Source: Gloeomargaritales cyanobacterium VI4D9 (lineage in GTDB: Bacteria > Cyanobacteriota > Cyanobacteriia > Gloeomargaritales > Gloeomargaritaceae). Taken from it: 64,000 nucleotides of DNA. Below, one piece after another: positions 34,893 through 42,784 of this stretch. The position numbers and the translations under genes were made by a program. The first letter of the stretch is position 1. Each line of letters starts with the position of its first letter. The notes beneath the pieces were generated by a model. The model was not told the DNA's origin. It did no database searches and worked only from the letters and a program-made list of their open reading frames with translations. Location of the stretch: the NCBI GenBank assembly GCA_927797885.1, contig OV696605.1, positions 2,393,157 through 2,457,156 on the forward strand, read 5' to 3'.

Positions 34893-35330
34893 TTAAAGTT
34901 GTTTATGGGTGTGGGGGTGCTGGCGGATATTATCGCTATCCCGCACCAAGCGGCGGCTATTCAAAATCCGCTTGCGTTCCAAACTGAAATTCAAATCTCG
35001 CCGTTCCTGTCCAACCGCTAAATAGGTCGTGGCCTGTGGCTCCCGTTGGTAGGTGCGGGCGGCAGCAATGGCTCGTTCCCAAAAATCTGAGCAGGGCTGG
35101 GCATCGGGAAAATATTCTGCCATCACCTGGGTGGCTTCCCCCAAGGTAGTGGCTCGCAGGACGGCGTAGGAGGTAGGTATCCCCTGGAGCAAAGGGCCAA
35201 GGGCAGCGGTGGGGATAGGTTCAATGATGGGCAGTTCGGTCAAGTCCCCTTCTTCTTTCCAAAAGCAATGGGCAAGCCCTAAAAGTAGATAGGACTGGGG
35301 GCTCAGGTCAGGGGGAAGGGGCGGTACCAT
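34893..35330 (-). CDS. Hypothetical protein, cyanobacterial
   Basis: A 145-residue protein I do not recognise. It has a hydrophobic but not clearly membrane-spanning N-terminal half (SYLLLGLAHCFWKEEGDL), a middle helical part (ATQVMAEYFPDAQPCSDFWERAIAAARTYQ) and a basic C-terminus. It overlaps nothing and lies 9 bases after the coiled-coil membrane protein gene on the same strand, so the pair is probably one operon. Codon usage and composition are like its neighbours. Confidence 0.65.
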   Translation of the reverse strand: MVPPLPPDLSPQSYLLLGLAHCFWKEEGDLTELPIIEPIPTAALGPLLQGIPTSYAVLRATTLGEATQVMAEYFPDAQPCSDFWERAIAAARTYQREPQATTYLAVGQERRDLNFSLERKRILNSRRLVRDSDNIRQHPHTHKQL

Positions 35331-35339
35331 GGATAATCC

Positions 35340-35663
35340 CTAGGGCTGGGTAAGCCAAGTGACCTGCCGTTGGTGCGGTTGCAGGCGATGGGTCGCTTTT
35401 TGCTGTAAACGGGGTTGCTGTTGGGGGTCAAAGGTGCGTTGAAACTGGGTCTGCAATTCCCGCACTTGAGCCTCGGTGCGTTGCAATTCCGTTTGTAAAA
35501 ATTGAGAGCGTTGTTGTTGTTGCTGGTGGTAGGGAAGCAAACGTACCAGAGCCACGACCATCCCGGTACAGACCAATCCCTGGATGGCAAAACCCCAGAA
35601 TAACTCCTGCTTGAGGGGAACCTGGGCAGGTCGCTGAACGACTGAAGGACGGGGGGCTGGCAT
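35340..35663 (-). CDS. Small membrane protein with Gln-rich coiled coil
   Basis: The 107-residue product has a basic N-terminus, one membrane helix (about 22-42, FWGFAIQGLVCTGMVVALVRL) and a Gln-rich coiled coil after it (about 46-95). Similar N-terminally anchored coiled-coil proteins occur in many cyanobacteria without known function. It is upstream of the 145-residue hypothetical gene and probably co-transcribed; the divergent neighbour is the M48 protease gene. Confidence 0.65.
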   Translation of the reverse strand: MPAPRPSVVQRPAQVPLKQELFWGFAIQGLVCTGMVVALVRLLPYHQQQQQRSQFLQTELQRTEAQVRELQTQFQRTFDPQQQPRLQQKATHRLQPHQRQVTWLTQP

Positions 35664-35760
35664 TGAATGAAAAAAAGTTAGAGTTTGAACCTGAATGTCT
35701 GAATATATATTAATCGTAATGTCAAAAGCGTGTTCACCACCTATGCTGCCAAAGAAATTG

Positions 35761-36615
35761 ATGAGAAAGGCATCCCTCTTCCTGTCCCGAGTTGGCCATT
35801 GGCCAAAACGTTGGGGCGTATTTGTCCTGCTGTTGGTTTTGAGTTTGGGCTTGGTGGTGGCACCGGTGCAGGCTCAACGGAGTGGGGTGCCGTGGCCGGT
35901 ACTGCTCCAACGGGGGTTAGAAATTCTCCAATGGAGCAATCTCTCTGACCGGCAGGAGGTGCAGTTGGGGCGGCAAATCCATCAACAACTCCTGGGGCGG
36001 GAGTTTCAGGTGTACCATGACCCGGAATTGGAACGGTATATCACCGAGATTGGTCAACGGCTGGTGGGGGTGAGCGAACGCCCCAATTTGCCCTACGAAT
36101 TTACCCTGGTTCGCAGTCCCCAGGTGAATGCCTTTGCCACCATGGGCGGGTTTGTGTATGTGACGACGGGGTTACTCAAAAATGTGGAACACGAGGCGCA
36201 ATTGGCGGGGGTGATCGGGCATGAGATTGGACACATTACCAACCGTCATGTGGTGCGGCAGTTACAACAGTTGGCGGTTGCCCAGGGGATTAGCACCCTA
36301 TTGGGGACGGATGGGAGCCGTTTGAATGCGGTGGTGATTGAATTGGCCTTGCGTCGCCCCCGCAGTCGGGAGCATGAATTGGAGGCGGATCGCAGTGGCT
36401 TGAACTATTTGCTCCGCTCCGGGTATGATGCCCGGGGGTTGTTGGAATTTTTGGCAAAACTCCAGGGGCAGGGCACGCCGCCCACCTTTCTCAGTACCCA
36501 CCCGGCTCCCCAAACTCGCATCGTGGCACTACGGGAGCAAATGCCTGCTAACCAATCCGGTGGGGGCACCGACCCCCAAGCCTACCAACAAAGGGTGCTC
36601 AGCCGTTTGCCCTAG
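35761..36615 (+). CDS. Exported M48 family zinc metallopeptidase
   Basis: About 285 residues. A signal peptide or anchor (MRKASLFLSRVGHWPKRW, GVFVLLLVLSLGLVVAPVQA) is followed by the zinc motif HEIGHITNRH and the downstream ligand Glu in EHELEADRSGLNYL. These are the Loiw/BepA-type periplasmic proteases that deal with outer-membrane proteins. I chose the ATG at 35761 for the signal peptide; ATG at 35743 or an earlier start at 35695 are possible. The C-terminus lacks the TPR domain of BepA. Monocistronic. Confidence 0.88.
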   Translation: MRKASLFLSRVGHWPKRWGVFVLLLVLSLGLVVAPVQAQRSGVPWPVLLQRGLEILQWSNLSDRQEVQLGRQIHQQLLGREFQVYHDPELERYITEIGQRLVGVSERPNLPYEFTLVRSPQVNAFATMGGFVYVTTGLLKNVEHEAQLAGVIGHEIGHITNRHVVRQLQQLAVAQGISTLLGTDGSRLNAVVIELALRRPRSREHELEADRSGLNYLLRSGYDARGLLEFLAKLQGQGTPPTFLSTHPAPQTRIVALREQMPANQSGGGTDPQAYQQRVLSRLP

Positions 36616-36935
36616 GTCGTGTTGCTCTTTTATTTAACAGGACTTACGCTAAGGACATGGCAAACAGGGGATACAGTCTTTTCTCTTATCATAGTGTACA
36701 ATAACAACATTTAGGAAACCAATTTGCAAAATGAGGAAGGATTAATTAATAACAAACATACTGCGATGATTGACCGTCTTTTACTGGTGAATCATGACAC
36801 TGTCGAATAAGATTCTTTAAGACTGACCACATCATTTCAATTGGATTAAATTCTGGTGAGTAAACAGGGAGATATAACAGACGAGCACCAGTCTGCCTAA
36901 TCATTTCTTGTACTTCTGGGGCTGACTATTCAAGT

Positions 36936-37052
36936 TACAGTCTATTTATGAATTAAAGGATACAAAAAGCCTCGATTATCCTAAGGGCTTAGCATGATTG
37001 ACCTACAGCAACTAGGGTTCAATTGTATCCCATAACTACTCAAAAGACTGTA
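36936..37052. repeat. Inverted-repeat element family B, copy 2
   Basis: A 117-base copy from TACAGTCTATTTATGAATT to CTCAAAAGACTGTA, inserted between the catalytic-domain pieces of the IS630-type transposase. Almost identical to copies 1 and 3. Confidence 0.8.
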
Positions 37053-37510
37053 TCCATAATGACTACCTTCCTTGCGTTCAATTTTTGGCATAATTCTGTT
37101 TTTACAAATTCTAAAAAATTCTGTTTCTTTATTGAACCTTGAACCTTTGATGATTTTATAACAAACAATACCATCCACAGATATAGCACCAATTAATGTG
37201 TGTTTTTGACCCTTGTATCTGGCGATAACTATGAACTTTTTCCCGCGTAAACCCTGCACAACTTGCCTCTCTATACCCTCCTGGGTAGCTGTTTCATCCA
37301 CAGAAATTATATCCTCTGCTGGAATGTTTCCAATCTTATACAAGTATTCTAAATGTTGTTCTTGCACAACTTCACTTTTTGACTTTTTCACTGCGGAATG
37401 TCTTTTTTTAGAGTAATTTTATGCTTTTTCAAGAAAGTATGTAACGTGCTAATACTCACATGAAATTCCTAGTCTTTCTGCAATGATCTTAAGATATTGC
37501 CACAAACACT

Positions 37511-37628
37511 TACAGTCTATTTATCAATTAAAGGATACAAAAAGTTGCGATTATCCTAAAGGTTTACCATGATTGACCTAGGGCAAGTGGGGGTTCAGCT
37601 GTATCCCATAACCACTCAAAAGACTGTA
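37511..37628. repeat. Inverted-repeat element family B, copy 3
   Basis: A 118-base copy from TACAGTCTATTTATCAATT to CTCAAAAGACTGTA, inserted in the N-terminal part of the transposase. Same orientation as copies 1 and 2. Confidence 0.8.
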
Positions 37629-38062
37629 TCTGGATACTCTTCAACAATACCCAAAATTTCCACTTGATTTTGTTCTAAAATTCCTACTCTTTTCGTCCCT
37701 ACTTTTTTGGGTGTTAAGCCTTGGGTCTGTTTATACTATTGTAGGAAGCAATGTACCATCCCCTTCGTTACCAATGGCTTCGCCACGCTTCGCTATAAAC
37801 CGCTTAGCTACTTCTCGGATTATTCTCCCGCTTGGTATGCGGCTACAATTCTTTGACGCAAATCTGAGGAATGTGTAGCCATCTCTTTGTCCTCTCATTT
37901 CAATGGTCTGTATCCTATAATAATTCAAAAGACTGTATGCGCTGTACCTACAGCCCCCGTTGCCTCGGTGCATGGGCGGGCGATCGGTTGTGGGATAGGT
38001 TGACTGAAAAGATTTTTTTATCATTCCCCCATGGATTAAATGTAAAGTTTTATAAATGAATC

Positions 38063-38205
38063 GGGGGTAGCAATTGTTACTTAATATGGAGATAGGCAGA
38101 TTTCAGTTAGCTGGAAGCGAAGGCTGAGGCTGAACTGGGATTGTCCAACTCTGAGAAATCTTGGTGACGTTTGGCCGGTTCTGGAGGGAATCCGGCTCTT
38201 TTTTT
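38063..38205 (+). ncRNA. Candidate small RNA ending at a strong terminator
   Basis: Paired blocks are visible: GATTTC (38099-38104) with GAAATC (38155-38160), CAGTT (38104-38108) with AACTG (38133-38137), and GGA/TCC (38138-38146), followed by an intrinsic terminator at 38174-38205. TATAAAT near 38050 could be a -10. No + strand gene lies upstream for this terminator to serve. The 5' end is a guess. The 3' end touches the tail of the convergent kinase gene, so a 3'-end antisense effect is also possible. Confidence 0.4.
38174..38205 (+). terminator. Rho-independent terminator, plus strand
   Basis: Stem GCCGG-TTC / GAA-T-CCGGC with one bulge and a six-base loop, followed by TCTTTTTTT. Only the plus strand has the T-run; read on the minus strand the A-run precedes the hairpin. 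Confidence 0.75.
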
Positions 38206-39697
38206 AGGGACATTCCCCCCAAAGTACGGTGCTACAGTCTTTGATGCGGGTTTCCAGTTGGGCGATTTCCCGTTGGGATTGGGCTTTGAGTTGGGCGATT
38301 TCGTTGGCGGCGGCACCGGGATTGCTGATGGTATCCAGTTCAGCCAAGACCTTTTGCCATTGGGCTTTGGCGGTTTGCAGTTCCTCCAGGGTTTTGGCTT
38401 GGGCAGTGCTTTGGCTGGCTTGGGTGACCAGGGTACGGGCGGTGGTCAAGGCCGCAGGCGTGGGTTTGGGTGCCAGTTGTTGCCAGCCGAACCAGCCCCC
38501 TGCCCCCAAGACCACTAGGGCGGCGATCCCTCCGGCTACCCAGGGGAGTGGCTTAGGCGGGGATGGGGTCGAACTAGGTAATGGGTTGGCGGTGGCGGGC
38601 TGGGGTGTGGGCATCATGACTGTGGGAGTGCCCAGGGGAGCGGGTTCCGTCCGGTCCATATCCCCGATTTTGGCAGTGCGATCACCAAGGGTTGGGGTGG
38701 CCGCCGGTACAGTTGACTCTGCGTAATCCGCCGGGGGAGCGACCTGGGAAACCGGGGTGGTCGGCTCAATTTCAAAGGGGGTGGTGGGAGCCTGGGGTTG
38801 GGCTTCCCGGTAGGTGGGTTCCGCCACCCGCACAGCCAGATTCACCCCCGCCGGAGGGGAGCCAGTCGCCAGTTGGGGTAAACCCGCCAAGAGGGGTTGC
38901 AAATCCTGAAACACTTCCTCCGCCCGTTGGTAGCGTTGGCTGAAGTGGTAGCGCACCATTTTGGTGAGAATCTGCGCCAATTCGGGACTCACGGTGGCTC
39001 GATTTTGCCAGAGGATTTCCCCCGTGTCCACGTCTTCGGGCAAGTCCCGGGGATGCACCCCAGTCAACGCCTGAATGGCCATCATCCCCAGGGCGTACAG
39101 GTCACTGCTAAAGCGGGGTTTGCCGCTGGATTGCTCCGTGGGCATATAGCCTTGGGTGCCGATTCCCACCGTATGGCTGGCTTCTTTCGGGGTTTCCCCT
39201 TCAATTTGCAAATGCTTCACCGCCCCAAAATCAATCAGCACCAGGTTGCCATCCCCCTGGCGGCGGATCAGATTGCTGGGTTTCAAATCCCGGTGGATCA
39301 CCCCGTGGTTGTGGATAAATTGCAGAATTTGCAGGACATCCGTGAGAAAGGTCAACACCCACCCCTCGCTAAACACCCGCCCGGGCACCAATTCCTGCGC
39401 CAGGGTATGACCGGGGACGAATTCTTCCACCAAATAAAACTCTTGATTTTGCTCAAAAAAAGCCAACAACTGGGGAATCTGGGGATGGCGCAATTTCTCT
39501 AGGGTTTCCGCTTCCTTATAAAATAACCGGCGGGCGACCTCCATCGTCTGTTGATTGTGGCTACCGTGGAGCATCTTCACCACGCACTGGGGTTGTCCCG
39601 GACGTTTGGTATCCTGGGCGACAAACGTTTTGCCAAACCCCCCCGCCGCCAGGGTTTCAATAATCCGATACCGCCCGTCCAACAGCTGGTTGATCAC
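38204..39697 (-). CDS. Ser/Thr protein kinase with C-terminal membrane helix
   Basis: A 497-residue Hanks-type kinase. The kinase domain spans about 5-270, with the Gly-loop LAAGGFGKTFVA, Lys in CVVKML, Glu in EAETLEKLRHP, catalytic loop HRDLKPSN, DFG in LIDFGAVKH, and the APE-equivalent replaced by GTQGYMPTEQ as in cyanobacterial Spk proteins. A Pro/Thr-rich linker is followed by a membrane helix (LPWVAGGIAALVVLGAGGWFGW) and an external or periplasmic helical coiled coil. I chose the GTG at 39697 because it overlaps the FIST stop in GTGA. The kinase is therefore coupled to the FIST protein upstream. Confidence 0.92.
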   Translation of the reverse strand: MINQLLDGRYRIIETLAAGGFGKTFVAQDTKRPGQPQCVVKMLHGSHNQQTMEVARRLFYKEAETLEKLRHPQIPQLLAFFEQNQEFYLVEEFVPGHTLAQELVPGRVFSEGWVLTFLTDVLQILQFIHNHGVIHRDLKPSNLIRRQGDGNLVLIDFGAVKHLQIEGETPKEASHTVGIGTQGYMPTEQSSGKPRFSSDLYALGMMAIQALTGVHPRDLPEDVDTGEILWQNRATVSPELAQILTKMVRYHFSQRYQRAEEVFQDLQPLLAGLPQLATGSPPAGVNLAVRVAEPTYREAQPQAPTTPFEIEPTTPVSQVAPPADYAESTVPAATPTLGDRTAKIGDMDRTEPAPLGTPTVMMPTPQPATANPLPSSTPSPPKPLPWVAGGIAALVVLGAGGWFGWQQLAPKPTPAALTTARTLVTQASQSTAQAKTLEELQTAKAQWQKVLAELDTISNPGAAANEIAQLKAQSQREIAQLETRIKDCSTVLWGECP

Positions 39698-40899
39698 GGT
39701 TCCCCCGCATACCACAGCACAAAGACTGAGGTGTAGCCGTGCAGGTAGGTGGTATCCCCCACCGGCCCGATCTCCCCGTTACAAAAACATCCCGCCAGCG
39801 CCGTCCCCGGCAGATAGCTTTGGAACAAATGGGAATCCACATCCGGGCGACCATAGAGGTGTTCCCCCCGCCCCAAACAGGCAAACATCAACGCCCCCAG
39901 GGGTGGTTCGGGATGGTGTCGCACATGGTTTTCCAGGAGTTGTTGCAAATCCGCCGTCGAGGTCTGGGCATCCCGCAGGTGAAACTGCACCCGCTGTCCA
40001 GGGCGTACCCGGTTCCCAATGGCAATCGCCCCATGCCAGGGGTCAATCCCCAATAAATTGCGAATCAAAAAATCCGTCTGGGTGAGTTCCTGCTTAAATT
40101 CATCCCCCACCACCCCAATATGCAAACCGGATTGCGCCAGTTCCCGGTCCTTGTCATCCAGGTTTTGGATCAGATTTTGCAAAACCTGCAACGGCGTGCG
40201 GTCTTCCAACCCCAGGATGATATTGCGCTCCCCCCGGGTCACCCGGTACGGCTCCCCAATCGGACGGCACCCCTGCGCCACAATCGCCTCCGCCCGCAGA
40301 CCCGCCAGCGCCACCCCCACCACCCCTTGGCGCACCCATTCCTCTTGATAAAACAATCCATCCCCCACCAAACCCCCAGCCTTGACACTGCGGGGGTAGG
40401 CGTAGTCCAAACCCTGGAGCACATCCGTGATTTGGCTCGTAGCTGGGTCAGCCAACAGGATAAAATGGGGTTCCTGGGCGGGGTCAATGCCAATCAAATC
40501 CACCCAAGCCTGGGGCGGGCTATCCAAATCCGGTAAATGATTAGGCGACAACACAAAAGGTTGTATCTGCACCCCCGGCAGACGGGCAACGGTCAAAGCC
40601 AGGGCGGGTTTCCCCTCCACCTCCCGCGCCACCCCATTGGGCAAGGAACCGATAATGCCATTCCCCCCACAGCCGACCAAGCATCGCACCGAGAGATATT
40701 CATGCAGTAAGGGCAAAAGCCGGGAATACTCACTGGTGAAACTTTCGCTGATAAACAAAAAGGCTAAATCCACCGTGCCCACGCTCTGCACCTGCGCCGT
40801 CACTTCCTGAATCGCCCGTTCTAGGGAGACCTGGGTGGAAAGAGCCGTCATCCATAGGGGTTGAATGGGGTTGGTTTCCGCATCCACAAAACGTTCCAT
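39694..40899 (-). CDS. FIST-domain sensory protein
   Basis: About 401 residues with FIST_N (SLERAIQEVTAQV, DLAFLFISESF, LVGCGGNGIIGS) and FIST_C (LGIDPWHGAIAIGNRVRPGQ, ALMFACLGRGEHLYGRPDVD, ALAGCFCNGEIGPVG). The family is thought to bind small ligands such as amino acids and often precedes signalling genes. Here it is immediately upstream of, and overlapping with, a Ser/Thr kinase gene, suggesting it modulates the kinase or senses the same cue. Starts at 40899 or 40851 (MTALSTQ) are both possible; a GTG at 40929 is less likely. Confidence 0.87.
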   Translation of the reverse strand: MERFVDAETNPIQPLWMTALSTQVSLERAIQEVTAQVQSVGTVDLAFLFISESFTSEYSRLLPLLHEYLSVRCLVGCGGNGIIGSLPNGVAREVEGKPALALTVARLPGVQIQPFVLSPNHLPDLDSPPQAWVDLIGIDPAQEPHFILLADPATSQITDVLQGLDYAYPRSVKAGGLVGDGLFYQEEWVRQGVVGVALAGLRAEAIVAQGCRPIGEPYRVTRGERNIILGLEDRTPLQVLQNLIQNLDDKDRELAQSGLHIGVVGDEFKQELTQTDFLIRNLLGIDPWHGAIAIGNRVRPGQRVQFHLRDAQTSTADLQQLLENHVRHHPEPPLGALMFACLGRGEHLYGRPDVDSHLFQSYLPGTALAGCFCNGEIGPVGDTTYLHGYTSVFVLWYAGEP

Positions 40900-41000
40900 T
40901 TTTGCCAGTATTATCCCCAGGGTATTCACTCAATACCAGTCAGTGTAGCCGATAGGTTGACATTTGTGGGGTTCGGCGGCGGACATGGTACAAAAGAACT

Positions 41001-41933
41001 ATGCCGTTTCCGGGATATGCCGTGTCCTATAGCGTTGGCAGTCAACCCAGTGCCCCTGGCCCGCAGGTGATCCTTCACGGTGGGGCGGGTGCCACCCTCA
41101 AAAGCAAAGGAGCCGTCCAACCCCTGCGGGAGTCTCTCCATCGGATTGTTAATAAAATTTATGACCATCTACTTCAGGGAATGCCTGCCCTAGAAGCCGT
41201 GGTCATGGGTTGTCAAATGCTCGAAGATGACCCCCAATTCAACGCCGGGACGGGGGCGGTTCTCCAATCGGATGGACAGGTGCGCCTGAGTGCCGCCTTG
41301 ATGGACGGGCGTACCCAAACCTTTAGCGGCGTGATCAATGCCCAACGGGTGCAATATCCCATTAAATTAGCGCAATTTTTGCAAACCCAAAACGACCGGG
41401 TGATCGCCGATGTAGGCACCGTAGAATTGGCGAGGGAACTACATATCCCGCTGTACAATCCGATTACGCCCAAACGTTTACATGAGTGGGTGAATGAATG
41501 CAAAGACGGGGCGTTGATGAATTTGGTCAGCGAGATGGGCACGATTGGGGTGGTGGTGCGGGACACCCAGGGACATCTGGCGGCGGGCACTTCCACTGGC
41601 GGCAAAGGGGGGGAACGCATCGGGCGGGTGAGTGATTCCGCCATGCCTGCGGGCACCTATGCCAACGATTGTGCCGCCATTAGCTGTACAGGAATTGGGG
41701 AAGATATTATCAACGAATGTCTCGCCGCCCGGATTGTGGTGCGGGTCACGGATGGCATGACCTTAGCCGAGGCGTTTGAGCGATCCTTGGCGGAATGTGC
41801 CCAACGGGGACGAGATTTAGGAGCCATTGGCTTGGATGCCCACGGGAATATCGCCTGGGGGAACACTACCGAAATTATCCTAGCGGCTTATTGTAGTAAT
41901 AATGTCATCGGGGATACCCTACCGACCGCATAG
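41001..41933 (+). CDS. Isoaspartyl peptidase/L-asparaginase (Ntn hydrolase)
   Basis: Plant-type asparaginase family, 310 residues. The precursor self-cleaves before the nucleophile Thr in MGTIGVVVRDTQGHLAAGTS, giving alpha and beta chains. Substrate-side motifs are GGAGATLKSKG near the N-terminus, NAGTGAVLQSDG, GGKGGERIGRVSDSAMPAGT (with the Arg and Asp that hold the ligand) and TGIGEDIINECLAARIV. It removes isoaspartyl dipeptides and may help recycle cyanophycin dipeptides in cyanobacteria; the latter is family knowledge. The 3' end overlaps the convergent small secreted-protein gene by 15 bases. Confidence 0.92.
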   Translation: MPFPGYAVSYSVGSQPSAPGPQVILHGGAGATLKSKGAVQPLRESLHRIVNKIYDHLLQGMPALEAVVMGCQMLEDDPQFNAGTGAVLQSDGQVRLSAALMDGRTQTFSGVINAQRVQYPIKLAQFLQTQNDRVIADVGTVELARELHIPLYNPITPKRLHEWVNECKDGALMNLVSEMGTIGVVVRDTQGHLAAGTSTGGKGGERIGRVSDSAMPAGTYANDCAAISCTGIGEDIINECLAARIVVRVTDGMTLAEAFERSLAECAQRGRDLGAIGLDAHGNIAWGNTTEIILAAYCSNNVIGDTLPTA

Positions 41934-42299
41934 TACATCGTAGTAATAGCCCATGCCCCCAGCGGCGGTGGTGTAGTTCGCCGACCAGTCTTTTTGGTTG
42001 AGGGGTTGCCAGCCCTTGCCACTGGTGAAGTCTTTGCTGGGGCTAAACGCCACCCTTTTATTGAAACATAGTGCCCAGGCATAGACCTGTTGGGGGGCAC
42101 CGGATTTTTTGCCGTTGGTGAACACTTGTTGCTGAAACGCCCCCCGTTTGATGCCATCGGCGACCATTTCCACCGACCCAACCAAACGAGCTTCTATCCC
42201 ACAGCCCGTCCCGCACCCATAGCTGAAGGTTTTAGGAGCCGCTACCGCCGTACCCCCCAGTGCCAAAACCACCGCCACCACTGACCAATTGATATTCAT
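41919..42299 (-). CDS. Small secreted protein, unknown family
   Basis: The 126-residue product has a clear signal peptide (MNINWSVVAVVLALGGTAVA with cleavage likely after AVA or AAP) and a mature part with paired Cys (YGCGTGCGIE, ALCFNK, VLCGR), suggesting disulphides and export. The mature region is rich in aromatic residues. GGGGG three bases before the ATG at 42299 serves as RBS; an earlier frame start at 42320 is unlikely. I do not recognise the family. Confidence 0.75.
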   Translation of the reverse strand: MNINWSVVAVVLALGGTAVAAPKTFSYGCGTGCGIEARLVGSVEMVADGIKRGAFQQQVFTNGKKSGAPQQVYAWALCFNKRVAFSPSKDFTSGKGWQPLNQKDWSANYTTAAGGMGYYYDVLCGR

Positions 42300-42784
42300 A
42301 TTCCCCCCTGTAAAAAACAAATTTAGCTTATCACCAATCAGTGAGCCATTACGGCCTATTAAGGGGTTACGGGATACGGTTGTAAACCCGCTTGCTTAAA
42401 GTCCATTAATGCTCAACCTTAAAAACCAGATTCTTTGCATCCTTTAATTGATGAACAGGCTACACTTTATATGCCATATGCCTATATGGGCACCTCTATG
42501 GCAATCCTACTTGATTTACATTAGCTTGCGTGCCGTAGGCATACAAAAGTTTTCCAGAACCATACACCGCAGGTGCTTCTTTTACAGGGGCGGTGCCCCT
42601 GCGACCCCTGTTCCATTCTCATTTAGGATTGCTATATTTGTTTGAATCAATTGAAGGTTATCTGGTTGGAATACTGGTCCTATCGAGAACCAAGGGCGGT
42701 GGGTGCCCCCCTGCGACTGCTAACTTTGAATTGATAGAGGTGCCCTATATGTTATATCTTTAGAATCCTTCTCTGCCTCCCAAG
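42300..42784. other. Gap with nested repeats A in C
   Basis: Holds a family A element (42497-42636) lying between family C type ends (GGGCACCTCTA near 42489 and AATTGATAGAGGTGCCC ending about 42746), plus a GC hairpin module near 42691-42716. No gene is seen. Confidence 0.55.
42497..42636. repeat. Inverted-repeat element family A, copy 2
   Basis: A 140-base copy from TATGGCAATCCTA to TAGGATTGCTATA with about 40 more internal bases than copy 1, including a GCGTGCCGTAGGCATAC palindrome-like stretch. The last 55 bases are nearly identical to copy 1. It interrupts a family C type end. Confidence 0.75.

Larger units (their letters stand above)
36746..37882 (-). pseudogene. IS630-type transposase, disrupted
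   Basis: Three pieces in order. The N-terminus from the ATG at 37882 reads MATHSSDLRQRIVAAYQAGE, then breaks by a frameshift into REVAKRF. A middle piece (about 37060-37391) reads EDIISVDETATQEGIERQVV, then FIVIARYKGQKHTLIGAIS, with the first catalytic Asp. A C-terminal piece (36746-36925) reads ARLLYLPVYSPEFNPIEMMW with the DDE Glu, ending at TAA 36746. Family B elements at 37511-37628 and 36936-37052 and a GCGTGGCGAAGCC repeat near 37780 separate them. It is inactive. Confidence 0.82.
36672..37937 (-). mobile_element. Broken IS630-type insertion sequence containing two MITE insertions
   Basis: Bounded on the left by TACAGTCTTTTCTCTTATCA (36672 onward) and on the right by the inverted form ATTCAAAAGACTGTA (ending 37937). 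Removing the two family B elements (117 and 118 bases) leaves about 1.03 kb, the normal IS630 size. The transposase frame on the minus strand is interrupted. The right 30 bases match the right end of the family B elements. Confidence 0.75.
36616..38203. other. 1.6 kb repeat and IS graveyard
   Basis: Between the M48 protease and the kinase genes lies a broken IS630-type element with two family B insertions and a short palindrome insertion, followed by a candidate small RNA with a terminator. No intact protein gene is seen. Confidence 0.7.

Noticed and set aside
35303-35590. 95-residue minus-strand frame overlapping the two hypothetical genes
   Set aside because: Out-of-frame with two better frames that have membrane-helix and coiled-coil features and tight spacing.
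37731-38024. 97-residue minus-strand frame next to the IS630 remnant
   Set aside because: It joins unrelated upstream sequence, a repeat and a frameshifted piece of the transposase (REVAKRF); it is not an independent gene.
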